Of a DNA stretch of 8,881 bases, positions 1-6,039 are shown piece by piece; the stretch's first letter is position 1, and every line of letters starts with the position of its first letter. The DNA lies in NCBI GenBank assembly GCA_021205715.1, contig JAJPXA010000030.1:1-8881 (forward strand). Reading direction: 5' to 3'. The notes under the pieces were generated by a model. That model had not been told where the DNA came from. It saw only the letters and a program-made list of their open reading frames with translations, and searched no databases. The translations under genes were made by a program, and so were the position numbers. Source of the DNA: Bacillota bacterium. Its GTDB lineage: Bacteria > Bacillota > Clostridia > UBA1381.

Positions 1-3000
1 AGTTTTCACAAGCGGCGGAAGCGGTGTACGAATGGCAGCGGAAATTGATGAAAACGTGGTTGGTGGACACAGGAGTTATCACGCAGGAACAATACGACGC
101 GCTGACAAGCACATATCCGAACTATGTTCCGTTTTTCCGCGAGGACAACGCGACAAGCGCAAACGGTATTATACAAGGATTTGCAAACCCCGGCAAGGTA
201 ATCAAAGAGGCGGCGGGCAGCGGAAAAAGAATGTATGAGCCGATTGAAAATATTATGTACAATGTAGCGTCGTATGTGAACCACGCAACGAAGCACGGGG
301 TTATGAAAGCGGCGGTTAATTTGTATGACCAACTCGAAAACGATGCCGAAAACAATATTTTGCGTCAGTATTGGGAAGAGGTATATCCGATAGGCGGCGA
401 GGTTTCCGACAAGGGAGCGGCGACACAGTATTATTCGACAACGCCCTCGGGCGACGCGGATATTGAGGACGTGACACAGGCGAAGAGCAACAGCATATCG
501 CAGACTTTAAGAGATCACCGCGAGGGTGTACGCGACCAAAATGTTGTGATGTACACAGACAACGGCAAAAAGCGGTATTTTAAGATTTACGACAAGGGAT
601 TGCTTGACGTAATGGATAACACTCAAAGCAGATTTGGCGGTGTTTGGGCAACTTTGGCGGCAGTTTCAAGAGTCCGCGCGGCGCTTATAACGTCGTGGAA
701 CCCGGCGTTTTCGTTGGCGTCCAATCCGACGAGGGACTTCGGAACGTTGATTTTGAACTCCTCCGACTCGAACAAGGCGAAGATTGCGGGCGCGGCGGTT
801 AAGGCATACGGGGATATATTTAAGGCATCGGATTTCTACAAGAAGCATTTCGCAAAGGACGGCGGCGACGGGTTTGATAATCCGTATGAGCAGTATCTTG
901 CGATGGGCGGACAGTATTCGTCAATATCGACAGAGGGTATGAACTCGCTGAAAACGGCATTACAGAAATTACAAGCGGAAGACCCGAATATGGTAAAGAG
1001 GTTTTTCGGGATGTTTCCGAAATTGTTTAACTCTTATCAGACGGTTTCGGACGCTATCGAAGGCTCGCCGCGACTGGGTGAATTTAAGCGGACGCGTGAG
1101 GAGGGTTACGACTATCACGAGGCGTTTTACAGGGCGAAGGACGTCACGACGAATTTCAGCCGAGGCGGCAGGATTTCAAAGGTGCTAAATTCATTATCGA
1201 ACTTCTTTAACGCGAGCGTTCAGGGCGTGGATAAGTTTTTCAGGCAGGCGAAAAACAATCCCAAATCGTTTGCGATGGGTATAGCGTGCCTGACGGCGGC
1301 GGAGCTTCTGCACTGGGGTTGGAACACGCTGACAGACGATGAGGATAAAAGAGAGGCGTATGATAATTTATCGAATTACACAAAAAATAATTTTTACACG
1401 TTCTATATCGGGAACGGCAAATTTATCAGCATACCGAAAGCGCGCGAGAGCGCGGTTATTTCGACAGCGATAGGCGCGGCGCTCGACAAGTATGTGAACG
1501 GACAGGATGACAGGTTTGAAGGTTTCTTTGCCGATTATATATTGTCGCAGTTTTTGCCGGACGGAAGCATTATCGGACTAAGCACATACAATGATTTGCG
1601 CGCAAACAAAGATTATAGGGATATGCCGATAGTGTCGTCGTCGGTTGAGGATTTGCCGAAAGAATTGCAATATGACGACAGCACGTCTTATCTCGCACGG
1701 TGGATAGGAAGTATTATCAAGCAATCGCCAATGCAGATTGATTATATAATCAATAACGAAACGGGTATGCTCGGAAAGATAAATAAAACGTATTTCAGCC
1801 CATCGGGGCAAAAGAATGTTCCGGCTATGCTTACGTTCGGCGCGAACAGCACGTTTTTAAAGGACAGCTTCTACAGTACCGATAAGGTTAATATGTTCTA
1901 CGACAATAAAAGCGCGGCTGTCACAAAGGCGAACGGGTATCCGACTGCGGAAAACACGTATTTGTCGAACCGGTACACGCAGGCGGGTCAGGTTTTAAGC
2001 GCGATTAATACCGTTTACAAAGCCGAGGATGACGACGAAACAGCGCGCGCTATACGATTGGCATATGTGAATTACGCGGACAGCTGTAAGGATAATCCGT
2101 CGGGGTTGAGTGATGAGGTATACGAGAAAATAAAGGGATTGTACACCCAAAACAACAGCATTATCAGTTTGCCAAAGATTGAGGCAACGATAAGCTATGA
2201 CGGCGCGGAGTATACATTTGAAACGGCAGAGCAGATTATAGCCTATCAGCAGGATTTGAACAACAGTATTGACGAAGCATACCGTGAGGTGCTGTCAAGC
2301 GTAAGCTATAGCGCGATGAGCGCCGCCGAACAGGCAAAGGCGTTGGTTGACGCGAAGTCGGATGCGGTATCGGCGGTTAAGCAATATTATATCGAACACG
2401 ACGGGGCGAGTATGCCGGAAACGGAAACGAGAGAGATTACGGCGCCTTCGGCGGAGGAAGTACGGGAATATACCAAAAAGCAGGAATATGAGGCGGAAAT
2501 TAATTCGAGCTTAGAAAAAATAGCCGCTGCGGCGGGCAAAAGCGAGGACGCGCTTAAAATTAACGATGTGCAAAGCGTGAAAATCAACGATGTAAGCTAC
2601 GCGCTCACGGGCGATACAAAAACAAAGGTTATCGAGGCGGCGAATGAGGAATATTATTCCAATGTTGAAAAATTAAGCAACAATGAGATTAATATCGAGG
2701 ATGTTATCGGGTATACGGACAAAGGTAAGGCGCACACCGGAACGCAAGCCGACGGGACTAAGGTGGCATTTACGGGTAAGCTGTATAATGAGGACGGGAC
2801 ACCGCGGTTTGACGACGTTGCTATGGAAAAAATCTTTGACGAGGTTAAAAGCGCGGCAAAGGGAAGCGCGGCGGCGCGGTATGCGGATGAGATAACGGGC
2901 ACAAAGACCTTCGAAAAAACAAGTGAAGAAACAACCGAGGCGTCCGAAGCTGCGCCGAGTTTACAGTCGAACGCGGGCGGCGAAAAGCATTTTGTGCCGA

Positions 3001-3311
3001 ACAGCGCGTACAGTGCGAAGTCGAGCGGGGGTAGTTCCGGCTCGCGCACATCGAGCGGAAGCTCGCGCGCATCAAGCGGAAGCAGTTCCGCAGGGGGCGG
3101 CGGAACGAAAAGCGCGTTTTCGGCGTCGAAAAGCGCGGCGGGCGGCGCAAGTGCAGCGGGTGGCGTGACGCAAAGAAAGATGTTTACGCCGTCGACCACC
3201 GGTGCGTTCGCTACGGCGAGCACCGGCAGGATGTTTGTTCCGTCGACGCAGAGCGGCGGATTGAAGAAATTGAAGAGCGTTGGGTCGCTGAAAGCATTGG
3301 GGATGGCGTGA
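1..3311 (+). CDS. C-terminal part of a giant phage polyvalent protein (LPD38-like), 5' end outside window
   Basis: The reading frame is open from base 3 with no stop upstream, so the GTG at 24 is an internal Val codon and the true start lies outside the window. About 1,102 residues are visible, counted here from that Val. The opening stretch, including 'TYPNYVPFFR', W225 in 'TSWNPAFSLASNPTRDF', and residues 377-408 ('NFSRGGR' then 'FFNASVQGVDKFFRQ'), matches what I remember of LPD38-type regions in large polyvalent phage proteins. These are thought to be packaged in the virion and delivered with the DNA. Residues ~415-436 form a hydrophobic, membrane-type helix. The middle (~600-990) is mostly charged helix. 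From ~996 a Ser/Gly/Ala-rich linker follows, then a basic tail (LKKLKSVGSLKALGMA). F-[VT]-P-[NS]-[ST] occurs at residues 990, 1054 and 1071. No enzymatic domain is visible in this part; N-terminal domains may lie upstream. Phage origin is fairly certain; the exact role is inferred. Confidence 0.75.
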   Translation, partial: FSQAAEAVYEWQRKLMKTWLVDTGVITQEQYDALTSTYPNYVPFFREDNATSANGIIQGFANPGKVIKEAAGSGKRMYEPIENIMYNVASYVNHATKHGVMKAAVNLYDQLENDAENNILRQYWEEVYPIGGEVSDKGAATQYYSTTPSGDADIEDVTQAKSNSISQTLRDHREGVRDQNVVMYTDNGKKRYFKIYDKGLLDVMDNTQSRFGGVWATLAAVSRVRAALITSWNPAFSLASNPTRDFGTLILNSSDSNKAKIAGAAVKAYGDIFKASDFYKKHFAKDGGDGFDNPYEQYLAMGGQYSSISTEGMNSLKTALQKLQAEDPNMVKRFFGMFPKLFNSYQTVSDAIEGSPRLGEFKRTREEGYDYHEAFYRAKDVTTNFSRGGRISKVLNSLSNFFNASVQGVDKFFRQAKNNPKSFAMGIACLTAAELLHWGWNTLTDDEDKREAYDNLSNYTKNNFYTFYIGNGKFISIPKARESAVISTAIGAALDKYVNGQDDRFEGFFADYILSQFLPDGSIIGLSTYNDLRANKDYRDMPIVSSSVEDLPKELQYDDSTSYLARWIGSIIKQSPMQIDYIINNETGMLGKINKTYFSPSGQKNVPAMLTFGANSTFLKDSFYSTDKVNMFYDNKSAAVTKANGYPTAENTYLSNRYTQAGQVLSAINTVYKAEDDDETARAIRLAYVNYADSCKDNPSGLSDEVYEKIKGLYTQNNSIISLPKIEATISYDGAEYTFETAEQIIAYQQDLNNSIDEAYREVLSSVSYSAMSAAEQAKALVDAKSDAVSAVKQYYIEHDGASMPETETREITAPSAEEVREYTKKQEYEAEINSSLEKIAAAAGKSEDALKINDVQSVKINDVSYALTGDTKTKVIEAANEEYYSNVEKLSNNEINIEDVIGYTDKGKAHTGTQADGTKVAFTGKLYNEDGTPRFDDVAMEKIFDEVKSAAKGSAAARYADEITGTKTFEKTSEETTEASEAAPSLQSNAGGEKHFVPNSAYSAKSSGGSSGSRTSSGSSRASSGSSSAGGGGTKSAFSASKSAAGGASAAGGVTQRKMFTPSTTGAFATASTGRMFVPSTQSGGLKKLKSVGSLKALGMA

Positions 3312-3340
3312 TGTTATAGCTTGCATAGTGTTATTCACGG
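1..3340. mobile_element. Right end of an integrated prophage or phage-like element
   Basis: The phage-type gene ends at 3311. Twenty bases later a truncated chromosomal gene begins on the opposite strand (its stop is at 3331-3333), followed by the ribosomal operon. I place the element's end at about 3331-3350, in or next to the codons for 'YDSCRE' of that stub. No integrase, tRNA gene or direct repeat is visible here, and the other end lies outside the window. Insertion into a protein-coding gene rather than a tRNA is more typical of large serine recombinases, but the enzyme is not seen. The boundary is an inference and could be off by tens of bases. Confidence 0.55.
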
Positions 3341-3350
3341 CAGCTGTCAT
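3331..3350. other. Probable attachment-site junction (attR/attL half)
   Basis: On the minus strand the sequence ATGACAGCTGCCGTGAATAA crosses the point where similarity to the conserved family ends. The recombination core should lie within or just beside it. The core CAGCTG (3341-3346) is a perfect 6-bp palindrome. The partner half-site lies outside the window, so no repeat can be shown. Confidence 0.4.
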
Positions 3351-3414
3351 AAATTTTATCCGTATGTATACAAACCGATTCTCTGAAATTTGTATCGCAA
3401 CTATTTTCTTTCAA
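3331..3414 (-). pseudogene. 5' stub of a conserved clostridial gene, cut by the element
   Basis: This 27-codon frame starts at TTG (3414). AAAGGA at 3425-3430 lies 10 bases upstream, and an in-frame TGA three codons before the TTG rules out a longer start. It reads LKENSCDTNF..., then 'RESVCIHTDKIYDSCRE', then TAA. From memory, a widespread uncharacterised clostridial family begins with a closely similar stretch: 'F[KR]E[AS]VCID-Y-V-DSC--KDC', followed by 'LEDLRVYF' and about 150 more residues. The match runs to 'DSC[RK][DE]' and stops exactly there, which is what insertion of a mobile element into the gene would leave. The function of the family is unknown to me. Alternatively this is a chance short frame, but the ribosome binding site and the Cys spacing (VC...DSC) argue against that. 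Confidence 0.6.
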
Positions 3415-3458
3415 GTCTGCTCATTCCTTTCTCATTTTAAAGTCGGCTCTGAATTGCA

Positions 3459-3494
3459 GCGGCGGCGGCGCAACGCGCCTTTTCAAGCCGCCGC
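3459..3494. repeat. Nested GC-rich inverted repeat in the stub gene's leader
   Basis: GCGGCGGC (3459-3466) pairs with GCCGCCGC (3487-3494). Inside lies a second hairpin, GGCGC (3467-3471) with GCGCC (3475-3479) around AAC. No T-run follows on either strand, so it is not a normal terminator. On the minus strand it would sit in the 5' leader of the truncated gene, 45 bases or more before its start codon. Its role is unknown. Confidence 0.45.
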
Positions 3495-3524
3495 GTGATT
3501 TGGCTTTTACATCTCTCCCTGTTA

Positions 3525-3551
3525 TAGAATATGAGCCGTTTCAAAAAGTGT
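3525..3551 (-). promoter_or_regulatory. Possible mother-cell (sigma-K-like) promoter for the stub gene
   Basis: Read on the minus strand, AC (3551-3550) is followed after 16 bases by CATATTCTA (3533-3525). This fits the Bacillus sigma-K consensus AC-N16/17-CATANNNTA. No good sigma-A pair is visible here: TTGAAA and TATAAC are only 12 bases apart. The consensus is short and could match by chance. It lies just past the ribosomal operon terminator and ~110 bases before the stub's TTG start. Confidence 0.3.
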
Positions 3552-3558
3552 TACGCAA

Positions 3559-3590
3559 AAAAACACACCGTCGTTTGACGGTGTGTTTTT
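3559..3590 (-). terminator. Intrinsic terminator of the rpmG-rplA operon, probably bidirectional
   Basis: A perfect 14-bp stem (3559-3572 with 3577-3590) closes a GTTT tetraloop. Its core is ACACACCGTC paired with GACGGTGTGT. On the minus strand it starts 8 bases after the rplA stop codon and ends in seven T, as expected for a strong intrinsic terminator. On the plus strand it is followed by five T, so it may also stop transcripts coming from the phage gene. Confidence 0.9.
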
Positions 3591-3597
3591 ATAAAAA

Positions 3598-4293
3598 TTA
3601 CTGAGCAATCTTTGAAGTGTTTACTTTAATTCCCGGACCCATTGTCGAAGCTACGGTAACGCTTCTCAAATACTGACCCTTTGCCGCAGACGGCTTAGCC
3701 TTTACGATAGCGCCCATCAAAGCGTTAAAGTTTTCGCCAAGCTTCTGCGCGCCGAAAGATGCTTTGCCTATCGGACAGTGAATAATGTTGGTCTTATCGA
3801 GTCTGTACTCAATCTTACCTGCTTTAATTTCGTTTACAGCCTTTGTAACATCCATTGTTACGGTGCCTGCCTTAGGCGACGGCATCAAGCCCTTAGGGCC
3901 CAAAACCTTACCCAAGCGTCCTACAACGCCCATCATATCCGGCGTTGCGACAACTACGTCAAAATCAAACCAGTTTTCACCCTGGATTTTTTCGACCATA
4001 TCCATCTCGCCTACAAAGTCAGCGCCTGCCGCCTTTGCCTCGTCAGCCTTCGCGCCTTTCGCGAAAACCAAAACCTTCGCGCTCTTGCCTGTTCCGTTCG
4101 GCAATACGATAGCGCCTCTTACCTGCTGATCCGCGTGTCTTGAGTCAACGCCGAGCTTTATATGAGCCTCAACCGTTTCGTCAAACTTAGCCTTAGCGGT
4201 CTTTGTGATAAGCTCCATAGCCGCTTCGGGGTCATACTGTGCATTTTTATCGATAAGCTTTACGCTGTCTTGATACTTCTTTCCTCTGAACAT
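3598..4293 (-). CDS. rplA: 50S ribosomal protein L1
   Basis: The 231-residue product has the usual length for bacterial L1. It binds helices 76-78 of 23S rRNA to form the mobile L1 stalk that helps release deacylated tRNA. In many bacteria it also represses its own operon by binding mRNA. Family signatures are 'LPNGTGKSAKVLVFAKG' near residues 64-80, and 'GRLGKVLGPKGLMPSPKAGT' with a following 'KAGKIEYRLDK' in the second half. The ATG is preceded by AAGGAGG (4301-4307) at 7 bases. It is the last gene of the operon: a strong terminator follows at once and no rplJ is found. The 53-base gap before it carries an L1-stalk-like hairpin that ends one base from the ribosome binding site. Confidence 0.98.
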   Translation of the reverse strand: MFRGKKYQDSVKLIDKNAQYDPEAAMELITKTAKAKFDETVEAHIKLGVDSRHADQQVRGAIVLPNGTGKSAKVLVFAKGAKADEAKAAGADFVGEMDMVEKIQGENWFDFDVVVATPDMMGVVGRLGKVLGPKGLMPSPKAGTVTMDVTKAVNEIKAGKIEYRLDKTNIIHCPIGKASFGAQKLGENFNALMGAIVKAKPSAAKGQYLRSVTVASTMGPGIKVNTSKIAQ

Positions 4294-4308
4294 TTTTTAT
4301 CCTCCTTC

Positions 4309-4335
4309 GTGGTCATACGAGCGACGCTCTCCCAC
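4309..4335 (-). promoter_or_regulatory. Candidate L1-binding mRNA element before rplA
   Basis: On the minus strand GTGG (4335-4332) pairs with CCAC (4312-4309). Between them are an unpaired GA, a small hairpin (GAGC with GCTC around GTC), and an unpaired GTATGA on the 3' side. The fold ends one base before AAGGAGG of rplA, so a bound protein would block initiation. The same arrangement occurs before rplK. GTGGGAG...ACCAC also resembles the base of the 23S rRNA L1 stalk (helix 76) as I remember it. Binding by L1 is inferred. Confidence 0.5.
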
Positions 4336-4346
4336 TTATTCCTTTC

Positions 4347-4772
4347 TTATTCTTCTACCGTAACGCCCATACTTCTGCAGGTTCCTGCAATCATAGACAT
4401 TGCGGCTTCAAGCGATGCCGCGTTTAAGTCCGGCATTTTCTGCTCCGCGATAGCCTGAAGATCCGCCTTTGAAATAGTCGCGACCTTAGTTTTGTTGGGA
4501 ACTCCCGAACCGCTTTGAATCTTACAAGCCTTCTTGATAAGAACGGGCGCGGGCGGAGTCTTTGTTACGAATGAGAAAGAACGATCCGCGTATACCGTAA
4601 TAACTACGGGGATAATCAAGCCTGCGTCCTTTGCTGTCTTTTCGTTAAATTCCTTTGTGAACTGCGCGATGTTTACACCGTGCTGACCGAGCGCGGGGCC
4701 TACCGGGGGAGCCGGTGTCGCCTTGCCGGCGGGAATTTGTAATTTTATATAACCTTCTACTTTTTGTGCCAT
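4347..4772 (-). CDS. rplK: 50S ribosomal protein L11
   Basis: The 141-residue protein is full length. L11 binds the GTPase-associated region of 23S rRNA and supports factor binding and the stringent response through RelA-type enzymes. The N-terminal domain shows 'PPVGPALGQHGVNIAQFTKE' (about residues 23-42). The C-terminal RNA-binding domain has 'SGVPNKTKVATI' and ends with 'IAGTCRSMGVTVEE', typical of the family. The ATG is preceded by AAGGAGGTG (4781-4789) at 8 bases. It lies between nusG and rplA in the conserved order. Its 174-base upstream gap is unusually long for this operon and holds structured RNA. Confidence 0.98.
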   Translation of the reverse strand: MAQKVEGYIKLQIPAGKATPAPPVGPALGQHGVNIAQFTKEFNEKTAKDAGLIIPVVITVYADRSFSFVTKTPPAPVLIKKACKIQSGSGVPNKTKVATISKADLQAIAEQKMPDLNAASLEAAMSMIAGTCRSMGVTVEE

Positions 4773-4816
4773 TTTATGGCCACCTCCTTGAATATTTACA
4801 GCTCTTGCGTCTGTAT

Positions 4817-4850
4817 GTGGTAATTGCGGATGAGCGTGTCATCCTCCCAC
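4817..4850 (-). promoter_or_regulatory. Candidate L1-binding mRNA element before rplK
   Basis: On the minus strand GTGG (4850-4847) pairs with CCAC (4820-4817). Inside are an unpaired GA, a 6-bp hairpin (GGATGA 4844-4839 with TCATCC 4833-4828, loop CACGC), and an unpaired GCAATTA on the 3' side. The lower stem, the GA bulge and the longer 3' strand match the element before rplA, while the upper hairpin sequence differs. This suggests a conserved fold. GTGGGAG...ATTACCAC closely resembles GUGGGAG...AAUACCAC of 23S rRNA helix 76 (from memory), the classic basis for L1 feedback control. The secE-nusG gap of the same operon has no such motif. Confidence 0.55.
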
Positions 4851-4873
4851 TGTTACCAGAGGGATATTATTAA

Positions 4874-4930
4874 GCCGCTCTCGCGGCAGAATAAACGAAT
4901 TTTACCTTAATTTTATCGGCATATGCCGAT
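4874..4930 (-). repeat. Two hairpins in the nusG-rplK gap
   Basis: A perfect 16-bp palindrome, ATCGGCATATGCCGAT (4915-4930), begins 16 bases after the nusG stop. On the minus strand it is followed by AAAATT, not by a T-run. Next comes GCCGC/GCGGC (4874-4887), which on the minus strand has a GAGA (GNRA) tetraloop and is followed by TTAATAATAT. Neither looks like an efficient terminator. They may be RNA processing or stability elements between nusG and rplK. Confidence 0.4.
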
Positions 4931-4946
4931 TTTGCGGCGATAAAAA

Positions 4947-5471
4947 TCAGTCCGCCGCCTCAACCTGCGAGTGGTCTATCTCAACCTTTGTTTCGCGGTT
5001 AAACATAGACACCAAAACCTCAACCTTGCCGGTTTCGGTGCTTACGCTTGTTACCTTACCGGAAAAGCCTTCCATAGGGCCGGATTTTATAGCTACAAAA
5101 TCACCGACCTTGACCTTTATATCCGCGGTTGTCGTTTTGTCAATGCCCATTCTCGCCACTTCTCCGGGAGAAAGCGGGACGGGTTTTGAACCGGGGCCGA
5201 CAAATCCCGTAACGCCTCTGGTATTTCTTACGATATACCAGCTCTCGTCCGTCATAATCATTTTTACGACAACATAGCCCGGGAAAATTTTCTTCTGCGA
5301 TGTTTTCTTAACGCCGTTCTTTTCCTCGACCACCGTTTCCTTAGGGACGTCCACCTCAATGATTAAATCCTGCATACCGCGGTTTTCAACCGACTTTTCA
5401 ATATTAGCTTTTACCTTATCCTCATATCCGGAATATGTGTGCGCTACATACCATTTTGCTTCCTCGGCCAT
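4947..5471 (-). CDS. nusG: Transcription elongation/antitermination factor NusG
   Basis: The 174-residue protein is of normal size. NusG binds the RNA polymerase clamp to control pausing and links transcription to Rho or the ribosome. The NGN domain spans about residues 5-110, with 'WYVAHTYSGYEDKVKANIE' at the start, 'FPGYVVVKM' at 63-71 and 'VRNTRGVTGFVG' at 81-92. The KOW domain spans about 121-173 ('VGDFVAIKSGPMEGFSGKV'). The ATG is preceded by AAGGAG (5479-5484) at 7 bases. It follows secE by 37 bases in the conserved secE-nusG pair, with no insert between the domains. Confidence 0.98.
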   Translation of the reverse strand: MAEEAKWYVAHTYSGYEDKVKANIEKSVENRGMQDLIIEVDVPKETVVEEKNGVKKTSQKKIFPGYVVVKMIMTDESWYIVRNTRGVTGFVGPGSKPVPLSPGEVARMGIDKTTTADIKVKVGDFVAIKSGPMEGFSGKVTSVSTETGKVEVLVSMFNRETKVEIDHSQVEAAD

Positions 5472-5508
5472 TAGAATTCTCCTTCCCTAATTATTCTTCA
5501 AAAGCTTA

Positions 5509-5736
5509 TCAGCCCAACAGGCCTGTAAACCATGCGAATAATTCCTGAAAACCGAAATCCAATAATGACAAGATAATGGTGAATATTATAATAAACGCGA
5601 GAACTATTCCCGTGTTGTGGATAAGCTGTTCCTTTGTGGGCCATGTGACCTTTTTAAGCTCCGCCTTGGTGTCTTTGAAAAATCTCGTTATTTTCGTCAT
5701 AAGACCCGGCTTTTTGGCTGCTCCCATTTCCGCCAT
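5509..5736 (-). CDS. secE: Preprotein translocase subunit SecE
   Basis: This 75-residue protein is of the short, single-helix type usual in Firmicutes. SecE clamps SecY in the membrane channel for protein export. Residues 14-38 hold the cytoplasmic amphipathic helix and the conserved 'ELKKVTWPTKEQL'. Residues ~43-60 form the one membrane helix (GIVLAFIIIFTIILSLL). The chosen ATG has AAGGA about 10 bases upstream. A second ATG three codons on is possible but is further from that site. It lies between rpmG (31 bases upstream) and nusG. Confidence 0.96.
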   Translation of the reverse strand: MAEMGAAKKPGLMTKITRFFKDTKAELKKVTWPTKEQLIHNTGIVLAFIIIFTIILSLLDFGFQELFAWFTGLLG

Positions 5737-5767
5737 TTTCTACACATCCTTACTTTTTTGATTTAAA

Positions 5768-5917
5768 TTACTTTGTTTCCTTATGAAGAGTATGCTTTCT
5801 GCAGAACTTGCAGTACTTTTTCATTTCAAGTCTGTCAGGGTCGTTCTTTTTGTTCTTCATTGTATTATAGTTTCTCTGATTGCACTCAGAACAAGCCAAT
5901 GTAATTTTTACTCTCAT
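5768..5917 (-). CDS. rpmG: 50S ribosomal protein L33, zinc-binding type
   Basis: This 49-codon gene reads MRVKITLACSECNQRNYNT..., ending 'YCKFCRKHTLHKETK'. The two CxxC pairs (Cys9/Cys12 and Cys36/Cys39) are the zinc ribbon of the Cys-containing form of L33. The length fits the family (~49-50 residues). The ATG is preceded by GGAGGTG with 8 bases between. It is the first gene of the operon, as is common in Firmicutes. Because it keeps its zinc ligands, the genome could carry a second, Cys-free copy for zinc limitation; that cannot be seen here. Confidence 0.97.
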   Translation of the reverse strand: MRVKITLACSECNQRNYNTMKNKKNDPDRLEMKKYCKFCRKHTLHKETK

Positions 5918-6009
5918 TTATAAAACACCTCCGCTTTGCGTCTTGCCGCAAAATTTTATCTCTTTTTCGTATTTGTGTCCGAACGGAATTTTCCGTTTTT
6001 GACCTTTGC

Positions 6010-6034
6010 AAAAAAAAAGAGCCTTTCTCAAGCT
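6010..6034 (-). promoter_or_regulatory. Hairpin plus T9 run at the predicted 5' end of the rpmG operon mRNA
   Basis: If transcription starts about 6-7 bases after the -10 box, the mRNA begins AGCUUGAGAAAGGCU. This can fold as AGCUU (6034-6030) with AGGCU (6024-6020), including one G-U pair, around GAGAA. One C and nine U follow (6018-6010). It resembles a very weak, promoter-proximal terminator or a 5'-protecting stem. The stem is only 5 bp, so any function is tentative. Confidence 0.3.
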
Positions 6035-6039
6035 AATAC

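Noticed and set aside
3012..3170. Ser/Gly-rich segment as a tandem DNA repeat
   Set aside because: The bias is at the amino-acid level (agc/tcg/gcg codons in varying order) with no fixed repeat unit.
2654..3223. 189-codon open frame on the minus strand inside the phage gene
   Set aside because: It is the antisense shadow of the GC-rich, Ser/Ala-rich coding tail, with Pro/Ala/Leu-rich composition and no recognisable family.
3072..3350. 92-codon minus-strand frame with an ATG at 3350, spanning the junction
   Set aside because: It is in a different frame from the conserved stub and runs into the antisense of the phage tail; its residues look random.
3312..3597. tRNA gene or CRISPR array at the element boundary
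   Set aside because: No cloverleaf, TPsiC-arm sequence or regularly spaced repeats are present.
3996..4458. Plus-strand open frames across rplA and rplK
   Set aside because: They lie antisense to well-identified ribosomal protein genes and have no ribosome binding site or family features.
4891..4914. Internal promoter for rplK-rplA (TAAAAT box on the minus strand)
   Set aside because: There is no acceptable -35 at 16-18 bases upstream; the position holds GGCATA.
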